NCBI GenBank assembly: GCA_035493895.1
Contig: DATJHM010000177.1
Coordinates: forward strand, 1-23,904
Reading direction: 5' to 3'
Length of the DNA stretch: 23,904 bases
Source of the DNA: DATJHM01 sp035493895
GTDB lineage: Bacteria; Chloroflexota; Ktedonobacteria; Ktedonobacterales; Ktedonobacteraceae
The position numbers and the translations under genes were made by a program. Positions 15,606 to 22,169 of this stretch are shown piece after piece. Under the pieces are notes generated by a model that was not told the DNA's origin, did not search any database, and saw nothing but the letters and a program-made list of their open reading frames with translations. How positions within the stretch are numbered: the stretch's first letter is position 1; the number at the start of each line of letters is the position of its first letter.

Positions 15606-16115
15606 CTAATTGTGTACCAGATCACGAGGAAGCAAGATAGCGACGGGATGCAAAGAAGTTTGTGCAAGTTTTTGTGCATCATTCAAACAATTATGTACAT
15701 CGCTAGAAAACTTGATCTGCTGTAAAGGAATATTGAGTGTATGCAAAATAAGTTCAGTCGCCATATCGACTTGCGATTGCCGTGCATTGCTAATTCCACT
15801 TTGTGCATCACAGCTAATAAGCATCAAGAGAGGAATTTTATAAAGAAAAACCAGGGATACAATCGTATCAACGATAAAGGGAAAGCTGCTATTTTGCATC
15901 AATAAAGCCGTATTCACGCCAGCCAGATATGCCCCGGTTGATACGCCCAAAGCCTCTTTCTCGCGCGAGCTCAAAACCAGTGTCATATCGGGATCATCGT
16001 CTGCTAGCCTCATCAGATGAGCAAAACTAGCATCAGGCACAGCAGAAAGCAACCGTATATTACACATTTTCAAAGCGCTATAAATTTTCTTGGAATTAAC
16101 CAGGGATACAGGCAC
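15606..16115 (-). CDS. Sulfopyruvate decarboxylase alpha-subunit-like (ComD-type) protein
   Basis: A protein of about 169 residues matching the Pyr-type half of a thiamine-diphosphate decarboxylase. The pattern is: a KMCNIRLLSAVPDASFAHL helix-strand near the N-terminus, then LSSREKEALGVSTGAYLAG with the Glu expected to activate the cofactor, then ALLMQNSSF and IPLLMLISC. Length and pattern fit ComD, the alpha subunit of sulfopyruvate decarboxylase (sulfopyruvate to sulfoacetaldehyde in coenzyme M biosynthesis), or the N-terminal third of phosphonopyruvate decarboxylase. The diphosphate-binding beta subunit (ComE) is absent from the window, so activity would need a partner encoded elsewhere. 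The GTG at 16113-16115 is chosen because AGGAGG lies six bases before it; the ATG two codons earlier directly abuts AGGAGG. It follows the aminotransferase gene, separated by a strong hairpin. Confidence 0.8.
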   Translation of the reverse strand: MPVSLVNSKKIYSALKMCNIRLLSAVPDASFAHLMRLADDDPDMTLVLSSREKEALGVSTGAYLAGVNTALLMQNSSFPFIVDTIVSLVFLYKIPLLMLISCDAQSGISNARQSQVDMATELILHTLNIPLQQIKFSSDVHNCLNDAQKLAQTSLHPVAILLPRDLVHN

Positions 16116-16137
16116 GTTCATCCTCCTAGCAAATAAA

Positions 16138-16193
16138 ATTTTCTCTTCTTTAGAGAAGCGTTGCTTGCAGCATTTCTCTAAAGAAGAGAAAAT
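16138..16193 (-). terminator. 20-bp perfect hairpin between aminotransferase and decarboxylase genes
   Basis: The arms 16138-16157 and 16174-16193 are exact reverse complements (ATTTTCTCTTCTTTAGAGAA on the left) around a 16-base loop. On the minus strand the stem runs into TTTTATTTGC and then the AGGAGG of the next gene. It may be a terminator or attenuator that reduces read-through from the aminotransferase into the ComD-like gene, or an mRNA stabiliser. Confidence 0.6.
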
Positions 16194-16228
16194 AGAATAA
16201 GGGCTGCTCCTCTCACTTCTATCCGGAC

Positions 16229-17425
16229 TTATGCTAGTAGACGAGCCAGACGCGCCATACCACGTTCAATGTCCTCAACACTACAGCAAGAGAAATTCAA
16301 GCGCATACAATGTCTGGCGTGAAGGCTCCCATTGACACTAAAGGCTTGACCAGGGAGAAATGCAACGTGTTCTTTTTCAATCGCCATCTGAAGAAGCGCA
16401 TTCATATCCCCACAGCCAGGAATCTCTACCCAGATAAACATGCCACTGTGGGGGATGTGCCAGCGAGCAAATGGGGGAAAGTATGTCTGTAAAGCCTGGA
16501 GCATCGCATCACGCCTGGTTTTATATTCATGCCGTAGTAGCGCTAAGTGAGTTGGCAGTTGTCCTGTATCCAGATAGGCAGCGATAGTACGTTGTGCCAG
16601 AGTAGCAGTATTGATATCACTGCCTTCTTTTAGAAATTCCAGTGCGGGTATCAATTGTTCAGGCAGAACAATCCATCCCGTACGAAGCGCCGGAGCCAGA
16701 ATCTTCGAGAAGGACCCAATATAAAAAACCCATTGATCATCGAAGGCTTTCAACGGCGGAAGCATTTCTTGCTCATATCCCAGGAAACCATAGGCATCAT
16801 CTTCCAGAATAGGGATACCATAGTGACGCGCCAGTGCTGTCAATTGGCGGCGCTTCTCCAGACTCAAGCTTCCTCCCAGCGGATTATGTCCATCACTGAT
16901 CACATATAAAAACGCTGGTGGTCGAGGTCCGGCAAAAGCTGAGGCAACTGCGTCTACATCAATACCGCTGTCGGCATCGGTAGGAACGGTGAGCAGATGA
17001 GGCTGCAAGGGCTCTACAGCCTGCAAGATGCCGCTGTAAATAGTCTCCTCAAGCAGGACAGTTCCATGAGGTTCGAGCAGGAGGCGCGACAGCAGGCTCA
17101 TAGCCTGCTGAGCGCCTCCTGTGGTAAGAAACACTTGCTCTTCACGACAGGAGACACCGCGTTGCGCCATCAGCTGCACGATATGTCGTTTCAATGGTTG
17201 CCACGGTGGTCCATATTGAAGTGCGAGAGGGATAGTTGACAGAGCCTCCACACTGGCCTGCGCATACGCTTCGGTGGGAAATAGCTTCGCGGAAGGCAGT
17301 CCTAAAGCAAAAGAAGTGATTTCTGGCCGAGTAGCCACCGCAAGTATCTGCTGAATAGTAGTAGGCTGGATCTCACTGGCCCAACTAGCAAGAGCTACAT
17401 CTTGAGCAAGTGTCTTATTTTGCAT
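16229..17425 (-). CDS. PLP-dependent aminotransferase, probable HpgT role
   Basis: A 398-residue fold-type I aminotransferase of the MocR/2-aminoadipate aminotransferase group, without a DNA-binding domain. Visible are TTGGAQQAMSLL (101-112), NPLGG with Asn181, the ILEDDAYG loop with Asp209 and Tyr212, the PLP Lys241 in GSFSKILAPALRTGW (237-251), and a C-terminal substrate-carboxylate Arg in CMRLNFS. The AAGGAG lies eight bases before the ATG, and only 40 bases separate it from the hydroxymandelate synthase stop, so the two are cotranscribed. In the Hpg pathway HpgT transaminates 4-hydroxybenzoylformate to Hpg, usually with tyrosine as donor, which regenerates 4-hydroxyphenylpyruvate. It could equally convert cysteate to sulfopyruvate, given its downstream neighbour. 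The family is certain; the substrate is inferred. Confidence 0.9.
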   Translation of the reverse strand: MQNKTLAQDVALASWASEIQPTTIQQILAVATRPEITSFALGLPSAKLFPTEAYAQASVEALSTIPLALQYGPPWQPLKRHIVQLMAQRGVSCREEQVFLTTGGAQQAMSLLSRLLLEPHGTVLLEETIYSGILQAVEPLQPHLLTVPTDADSGIDVDAVASAFAGPRPPAFLYVISDGHNPLGGSLSLEKRRQLTALARHYGIPILEDDAYGFLGYEQEMLPPLKAFDDQWVFYIGSFSKILAPALRTGWIVLPEQLIPALEFLKEGSDINTATLAQRTIAAYLDTGQLPTHLALLRHEYKTRRDAMLQALQTYFPPFARWHIPHSGMFIWVEIPGCGDMNALLQMAIEKEHVAFLPGQAFSVNGSLHARHCMRLNFSCCSVEDIERGMARLARLLA

Positions 17426-17465
17426 ATACAGCGCTCCTTGTCACGCAGCAACCACTGCAAAAACG

Positions 17466-18581
17466 TTAGAGATTTCCTCGACGTGCCTGCTCACGTTCTA
17501 GCGCCCGAAACAGTGCCTGTATGTTGCCACTTCCAAAGCCACGGCCACCTTTGCGTTGAATGAGCTCAATGAAAAACGTAGGACGGCTCTGTACCGGTAA
17601 AGAAAAGATCTGCAACAGGTATCCCCACTCATCGCGATCTACAAGCACATTCACATCTCGCAAAGATTGAGTATCCTCAACAATCACGCCTACGCGCTCA
17701 GCGAGCATTTCATAATAGCTATCAGGTGCCGAAACGAAACCGACTCCATTCTCTTCCAGTGTATGAATGGTCTTAATAATATCGTGCGAATGAAGCGCGA
17801 GATGCTGGACCCCCGCCCCTTGATGAAATTTGAGAAACTCTTCGATCTGCGATTTACGCTGACCGGGCCGTGGCTCAATCAAGACAAACTTAATGCTCTC
17901 GCTACGATCCTGAATGGCTTTAGAGCTCATTGAGCTAAACTCGGTTGAAATCGCCTCTTCATGGATAGGATAGAAGTGGAACGCCTGCGTATAGAAGTCA
18001 ACCCAGCGCTGAACTTCTCCAGGAGGAAGGCTAATCGCGAAATGGTCGATGGCATAGAGTCCTGTCTCTGGAGCCTTGAGAGAGGGAAGCGCCTGATACG
18101 TCGGAAGGAACGTGCCCTGAAAGCCTTCGCGCTGGACAAATGAGTGGACAACATCACCATACACGGCCACTGTCGCTCTCACGACGCGCCCCTGTTCATC
18201 CTCCAGAACAGTTGGCTCCACTAATGGCCGGGCCCCCCACTTGATCGCCTGCGCAAAAGCCTGGCTGGCATCCTTGACGCGAAACGCGATATCCTTCATG
18301 CCATCCCCATGGATACTGAGATAGTGAGAAATAGGACTCTCTGAGTTCAGCGGAGATGTCAACAGCAGGAAGCATTCATCACGCTTCATGACAATAGACA
18401 GACGATCGCGCGTCCCCGTCTCTAACCCTGCGTAAGCAACTGGCACAAAGCCAAAGGCTGTACGATAGTAATGAGCGGCCTGACGCGCATTACTCACATA
18501 CAATTCAACATAATCAACACCTTGAAGTTGTGGAGTCACTGTTTCTGAAAGAGAAAGCTCGTCTTGATTAATAGTTGACAT
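17466..18581 (-). CDS. hmaS: 4-Hydroxymandelate synthase (HPPD-like dioxygenase)
   Basis: A 371-residue two-domain Fe(II) enzyme of the 4-hydroxyphenylpyruvate dioxygenase fold. The 2-His-1-Glu ligands are visible: His180 in YAIDHFAIS, His260 in GVQHLALHSHD and Glu339 in FFIELIQR. The C-terminal helix region GFGSGNIQALFRA is typical. HPPD normally carries a Pro-x-Asn in the strand before EP; here the strand reads KFVLIEP, with Val233 and Ile235. Hydroxymandelate synthases lack that Pro-x-Asn and have Ile at the second site (from memory of Amycolatopsis HmaS). Together with the neighbouring hydroxyacid oxidase and aminotransferase this favours HmaS (4-hydroxyphenylpyruvate + O2 to 4-hydroxymandelate + CO2), the first committed step to Hpg. 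The start at 18581 has GAGGAG seven bases upstream. Tyrosine catabolism by HPPD is the alternative. Confidence 0.9.
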   Translation of the reverse strand: MSTINQDELSLSETVTPQLQGVDYVELYVSNARQAAHYYRTAFGFVPVAYAGLETGTRDRLSIVMKRDECFLLLTSPLNSESPISHYLSIHGDGMKDIAFRVKDASQAFAQAIKWGARPLVEPTVLEDEQGRVVRATVAVYGDVVHSFVQREGFQGTFLPTYQALPSLKAPETGLYAIDHFAISLPPGEVQRWVDFYTQAFHFYPIHEEAISTEFSSMSSKAIQDRSESIKFVLIEPRPGQRKSQIEEFLKFHQGAGVQHLALHSHDIIKTIHTLEENGVGFVSAPDSYYEMLAERVGVIVEDTQSLRDVNVLVDRDEWGYLLQIFSLPVQSRPTFFIELIQRKGGRGFGSGNIQALFRALEREQARRGNL

Positions 18582-18623
18582 AATAATTCTCCTCAAGTTC
18601 TTGCTTCACAAAATACAACAAGT

Positions 18624-18660
18624 GGTAATAGTTCCGATCCGATGCATCGGGCACCTATTA
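18624..18660 (-). promoter_or_regulatory. Possible RNA hairpin in the NusG-hmaS gap
   Basis: CCGATGCATCGG (18639-18650) is a 12-bp palindrome, flanked by GTAATAG (18624-18630) and CTATTA (18655-18660) that can pair as an outer stem. It lies between the NusG-paralogue stop and the hmaS ribosome site. NusG paralogues such as LoaP act through RNA hairpins near their targets (known for that family), so a regulatory role is possible but unproven. A weak terminator is the alternative. Confidence 0.3.
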
Positions 18661-19254
18661 TGAAGCGGAGCCTCTTCCTGCCAGGCAAACCTCATGCGGG
18701 AGAGCCGATTGTTTTTGCAAACCCGAATATGCAGGGATCTTTTCTAAGAGATCTTCCTCAATCTGTACTTCTTTCAGACGCCCCAGGATATGGAGCAACA
18801 CGCATACTCGTTTGCCGGGAACCGTAGAGCCAACAAAAATCATCTCCAGATCCTGGAATACGCCTCGCTTCACATGCACAAGGTCACCGGGACGAAAACG
18901 GTGAGGGGGCACATCCATGACATTTAACGTATCCAGTTGTGCAGCAATGGTTTGTACGACATAGAAAGGAACAGGTTGTGGATCGCCGCCAAACTCGACT
19001 AAGCGAAGGACACCCGGGCAGGCATTGATCTGGCTCAAGGGTACTTTCTCTAAATTTGCCTGCACAAATAGGTAACCGGGGAAAAAGGGGACTCGACGTA
19101 TTTCTTTGCGCGAACGCACTTTGCTTTCCGGAAGAAAGACAAATAAATTGAGCAAACTTTGTAATGCATTGGCTGCATACATTTCTTTCCGCGACTTACA
19201 ATGAATGAGATACCAGGGATCGCTGCTATATGAAATATCAGGCGTTTGATACAT
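18658..19254 (-). CDS. Specialised NusG paralogue (RfaH/LoaP type antiterminator)
   Basis: A protein of about 198 residues with the NusG layout. The N-terminal NGN domain has WYLIHCKSRKEMYAANAL near residue 15 and the hallmark FFPGYLFVQAN. A linker follows, and the C-terminal KOW domain has FRPGDLVHVKRGVFQDLEMI and a terminal basic-hydrophobic strand pair. Housekeeping nusG normally sits beside secE and rplK; this copy sits inside a biosynthetic cluster, as do LoaP and TaA-type paralogues that promote read-through of long operons. It would bind RNA polymerase and reduce pausing or termination across the locus. The start at 19254 is uncertain: AGAGGA lies about 13 bases upstream, while an alternative ATG at 19275 has no ribosome site. 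The oxygenase gene lies 120 bases upstream. Confidence 0.82.
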   Translation of the reverse strand: MYQTPDISYSSDPWYLIHCKSRKEMYAANALQSLLNLFVFLPESKVRSRKEIRRVPFFPGYLFVQANLEKVPLSQINACPGVLRLVEFGGDPQPVPFYVVQTIAAQLDTLNVMDVPPHRFRPGDLVHVKRGVFQDLEMIFVGSTVPGKRVCVLLHILGRLKEVQIEEDLLEKIPAYSGLQKQSALPHEVCLAGRGSAS

Positions 19255-19374
19255 GACAATTAAAGATCCTCTCATCGGTTATCTAGCCGCTCATCACATC
19301 CAAAATCGGTGTGCAATAAGTTTTGCTTCGTTTCTTTGAGAGATGAAAAGAAAAAGCGGTAGGGGCTGTAGTAA

Positions 19375-20409
19375 TCAGTAAATAATCCGGGACGTTGCAG
19401 ATGCACGCATATCACGTGATTTGCGCAGATCTCTGGTGATATTCACGCGTTTCAGCCATCGATCATAGCCATCGTACTTTGCGATAAAAGATCCTCTGCC
19501 ATGGACAACGCGATAATTATCAAGAAAGCAGATATCGCCAGGTTGGAAGGGGATTGCCGCAAGATGAGCGTCAATTTCATGCATAAGAACATCGAGTGCC
19601 TGCTGTGCCTCTTCATCATCATGCATGGGATCCATGAAATAAGGATCAATACGTAGATAAGGCGACGCTGGGCTTCCGAACAAAACAGGGATCTTCTCTG
19701 GCTGACAGTTCATCAGTTCTATCTTCTGATAGGCTTTTTTGAGCAACACATCAGCTTCAGCCAGCACTCTCTCCGAACTCGATCTGTTTTTCAAGAAATG
19801 CGACTCATCAGGGCGGATAGTGAAACGAGCTTCGAATAACACTTCTAGATGTCTGGGCTCCAGATGAATCCCATCAAGAGATGCATACGTCGTTTGAGCA
19901 TGATACGGATTACGCAGGCACATCAGACCAAGATAATCGCCTCTATAGGAATGAAAGGCTTCCTCTGTGTGCCAGACAAGCGTTTGTTCACTCCCTGAGC
20001 CAAGTTGCTCGTACTCGTGCCCTTTAATCGGTAATAGATCGTGTACAATACACCCGTCTTGTTGCGTGGACCAGCCGAAAACGTCGCCGAGCAAAGAGCC
20101 GAACAGCACCAGCAATATTTCCTCATCGAGAGAGGGAGAGGGAAGAATTTTTTCTTTCCAATGCGGCGGAGTTCTCCCGATCGTCTCTGCATCCACAGGA
20201 TATCCTGAGATGAGACAGATGCCGGGAACAGACTCTAAGAGTTTGAAGTCACGCAAGAGCGCACGTAATCTTCTGGGAAGTTCCTGTGCGAAGAGGATTG
20301 CGTCATCGAGGAACTGCGTATCTTCGACACAATTGTACTGCGCTTTGATATGCTTCAAAAGTTTCTGAATGTACACTATTTCTTCACTCGTCAGGGTGAG
20401 CCGGTACAT
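19375..20409 (-). CDS. Fe(II)/2-oxoglutarate amino-acid hydroxylase (VioC/AsnO type)
   Basis: A 344-residue oxygenase of the clavaminate synthase / TauD superfamily. Iron ligands are His147 and Glu149 (LVWHTEEAFHSYRGDYLGL) and His303 (DNYRVVHGRGSF); the 2-oxoglutarate-binding Arg is probably Arg317 in GYDRWLKRV. An RIDPYFMD segment at about 253-260 and the closing DNYRVVHGR...DRWLKRVNI pattern resemble arginine beta-hydroxylase VioC and asparagine hydroxylase AsnO, which beta-hydroxylate free amino acids for NRPSs. Arg, Asn or another amino acid could be the substrate here. The HTE triad (rather than HxD) matches that VioC/AsnO subgroup. AAAGGAG sits before the ATG at 20409, which sets the start. 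The frame is open for a further 102 codons upstream, to 20715, but without a ribosome site, and that part overlaps the 118-residue gene. Confidence 0.86.
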   Translation of the reverse strand: MYRLTLTSEEIVYIQKLLKHIKAQYNCVEDTQFLDDAILFAQELPRRLRALLRDFKLLESVPGICLISGYPVDAETIGRTPPHWKEKILPSPSLDEEILLVLFGSLLGDVFGWSTQQDGCIVHDLLPIKGHEYEQLGSGSEQTLVWHTEEAFHSYRGDYLGLMCLRNPYHAQTTYASLDGIHLEPRHLEVLFEARFTIRPDESHFLKNRSSSERVLAEADVLLKKAYQKIELMNCQPEKIPVLFGSPASPYLRIDPYFMDPMHDDEEAQQALDVLMHEIDAHLAAIPFQPGDICFLDNYRVVHGRGSFIAKYDGYDRWLKRVNITRDLRKSRDMRASATSRIIY

Positions 20410-20641
20410 TCTATGCTCCTTTCCCACAGATACAAAACGTCCGTCCTGGACCGTAGTTCCTCGACCTTGATCATCCGCTAAAGCGACGCTCGATGTCCGG
20501 GTAAAAACCATATGACTGCTGGTCGAAAAAAGATCGTCCCTAATGCAAAAACACTTGACCTGTTCGTGTTGCGTGTGTATACTCTCCCTCTGGGGGCAGT
20601 AGGAGCAAAATCCTTTGACGACCCGCTTGAGGGTACTGAAA

Positions 20642-20977
20642 CTAAGGATAGACTTCTTCAAGCGCAACAAGATGCCCGGAACCATTGAGCGTCTCAAGCT
20701 CAATATCAGCCACACAGCGAACTTTCACATAATTTAATGTCAGGGTTCCCTCAACATGCACTTTGCCAGTATGCGTTTCAAAAGAGGCCCGACTCAGATC
20801 TGTCGCGTTCTTATCGACACGCACCCCCAGATCAGTTCCTCCTCGTGTGCCAGTAAACTTGATAAATACATATCCCATATCTTCTACGCGCTTCTTGAAC
20901 TCTTCAAGCGAAGGTTTGGGACCGCCAACTGTCACTGGATGGTCTCCTGTAGAGAGACGTTGTACGAGGTCATCCAT
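20642..20977 (-). CDS. Small conserved-looking protein of unknown function
   Basis: A 111-residue soluble protein with no signal peptide, no membrane segment and no cysteine cluster. It starts at ATG 20977, eight bases after AAGGAG; an in-frame start at 20998 has none. It reads as an alpha/beta protein: a helix (EEFKKRVEDMG), strand YVFIKFTGT, RGGTDLGVRVD, then a run of strands (GKVHVEGTLTLNYVKVRCV) and an acidic end. The pattern is coherent and looks selected, but I do not recognise the family. Its place between two other cluster genes, with gaps of 69 and 232 bases, suggests a role in the pathway, as an accessory or carrier-binding protein or an enzyme of unknown type. The gene call is good; the function is open. 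Confidence 0.72.
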   Translation of the reverse strand: MDDLVQRLSTGDHPVTVGGPKPSLEEFKKRVEDMGYVFIKFTGTRGGTDLGVRVDKNATDLSRASFETHTGKVHVEGTLTLNYVKVRCVADIELETLNGSGHLVALEEVYP

Positions 20978-21046
20978 GGACAAAGCTCCTTCTCTCACTC
21001 ATGACGACATATTCCGCAGGGCTTTTTGCTTGCTCCAGACAGATGC

Positions 21047-21355
21047 TCAACCTTGATTGGCGACTAACTCGCTGGAGGAGGTCTGCGACTCTTCTGTCTG
21101 CTCATAGGCATAACGCAGATCTTCAGGGATCTCAAATCGTAGATCTGTCCTGCAAAAATCCTTCCATGCCTGTGTTCCAGCATCATACACGGTGCCTTTG
21201 TCTGGTATGACAGGACTACGCACAACGGTAAAATCATCCCAGAGATACACAATATCGTCGTCTGTCAGCTCCGGCTCATTCTCTTCGCGTTTTTCAGCCC
21301 AACCACTGAACTGGCGCATATCTCGCACATGATAAGCTTTGCAGTATTTTCGCAT
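21047..21355 (-). CDS. Small acidic protein of unknown function
   Basis: A 102-residue protein starting at ATG 21355 (seven bases after GAGG; the Met one codon earlier is too close). It is acidic and Trp/Tyr-rich, with a clear core: YHVRDMRQFSGW near the N-terminus, ELTDDDIVYLWDDFTVVRSP in the middle and LRFEIPEDLRYAYEQ toward the end. The last 15 residues are Ser/Glu/Gln-rich and probably disordered. No catalytic motif is obvious. It lies 86 bases from mbtH and 69 bases from the next small gene. The two unknown genes together follow mbtH in the NRPS locus, suggesting a shared job in the pathway. I do not recognise it; no function is proposed. Confidence 0.7.
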   Translation of the reverse strand: MRKYCKAYHVRDMRQFSGWAEKREENEPELTDDDIVYLWDDFTVVRSPVIPDKGTVYDAGTQAWKDFCRTDLRFEIPEDLRYAYEQTEESQTSSSELVANQG

Positions 21356-21441
21356 CATGCTACCTCAAAAAATCTGTTTCTCTAAAGATAGAGCATCCCA
21401 TTTTCCAAACACGATAACCAATATCGCTTCATGAGAAGCGA

Positions 21442-21672
21442 TTACGCGCGATTCTGTTGTGCAAGTTCTTCCATACGCTTGCGCAAACTCAAGGGCCGCA
21501 TATCCGTCCAAACCTCTTTGATATAAGCCAGACACTCCGGCTTCAATCCACTCTTCCCTCCATCTCGCCAGCCCAGAGGATTTTCGCGATCGGCAGGCCA
21601 GATGGAGTATTGTTCCTCATGATTAACCACCACTTTATACACGGTCTTGTCTTCTTCTTCTTCTCTGGTCAT
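21442..21672 (-). CDS. mbtH: MbtH-like NRPS activator protein
   Basis: A 76-residue protein with the full MbtH signature: NHEEQYSIWPADRENPLGW (17-35), GWRDGGKSG and YIKEVWTDMRPLS, including the three conserved tryptophans. MbtH proteins bind NRPS adenylation domains and are often required for their folding or activity. The start at 21672 has AAGGAG eight bases upstream; the alternative GTG at 21681 overlaps that ribosome site. The gene is downstream of the NRPS on the same strand after a roughly 500-base gap, so it may have its own promoter. It presumably serves the NRPS modules of this cluster. Confidence 0.95.
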   Translation of the reverse strand: MTREEEEDKTVYKVVVNHEEQYSIWPADRENPLGWRDGGKSGLKPECLAYIKEVWTDMRPLSLRKRMEELAQQNRA

Positions 21673-22169
21673 CCTTGCCACTCCTTTCCTGGGAGCCTAT
21701 TTCTAGCATATTTGTACACACATCCGAACTAGATACTCCATACCGGTACGTACGTTTCTCTTCTATCCAGCAAAAACAGGCATAACCCCACAACAATTGT
21801 AAGGAAGCGGGCTAAAGTTGTGGAAAACATCTTCCTGGTAGACAGATACCCTGATGAGAGATTTAAGACTGGCGGCAGCTTTCACGCGTGTGGCCCCGTA
21901 ATCCAGGCTCCGCCATATCAACACCATACGTATTGATATATGAAGCATCCATGCCTGAAGGCATTTTTAGCATTTCTCCTGTTAGAGCATAACTTACATT
22001 GCCCCCCTCCGCAATCCATCGCTGAGGTATTTTTTGTGAGTAGAGAAGGGTACATAAGTTTATCCACCAGGTTTAGCAAATTCCGGCGCATTACTAGCGC
22101 TCTAGCTACGTAGAGCATCTCATCCTAAACACGATACGATCTCATCCTTGCGCCCTTTCTACACACTGA
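21673..22169. other. Intergenic region between NRPS end and mbtH
   Basis: This roughly 500-base gap should hold the terminator of the NRPS transcript and a promoter for mbtH. GCTCTA and TAGAGC (about 22098-22115) form a short hairpin near the NRPS end, without a T-run. ATGCCTGAAGGCAT at 21951-21964 is a small palindrome, followed by five T on the plus strand only. A 61-codon minus-strand open frame at 21763-21948 has no ribosome site and no recognised motif. I found no small gene that I would defend. Confidence 0.45.

Noticed and set aside
15473..15682. Possible beta subunit (ComE) downstream of the ComD-like gene
   Set aside because: The frame overlaps the ComD-like gene, has no ribosome site and shows none of the diphosphate-binding motifs expected.
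19340..19375. GCGGTAG motif resembling the RfaH ops element
   Set aside because: It is on the plus strand whereas the cluster is transcribed from the minus strand, and only seven bases match.
20410..20715. N-terminal extension of the hydroxylase to 446 residues
   Set aside because: No ribosome site, overlap with the 111-residue gene and a strong AAAGGAG before the ATG at 20409 favour the shorter protein.
21763..21948. 61-codon minus-strand open frame in the NRPS-mbtH gap
   Set aside because: No ribosome site, no motif and no clear link to neighbours; could be a decayed insertion but cannot be supported.
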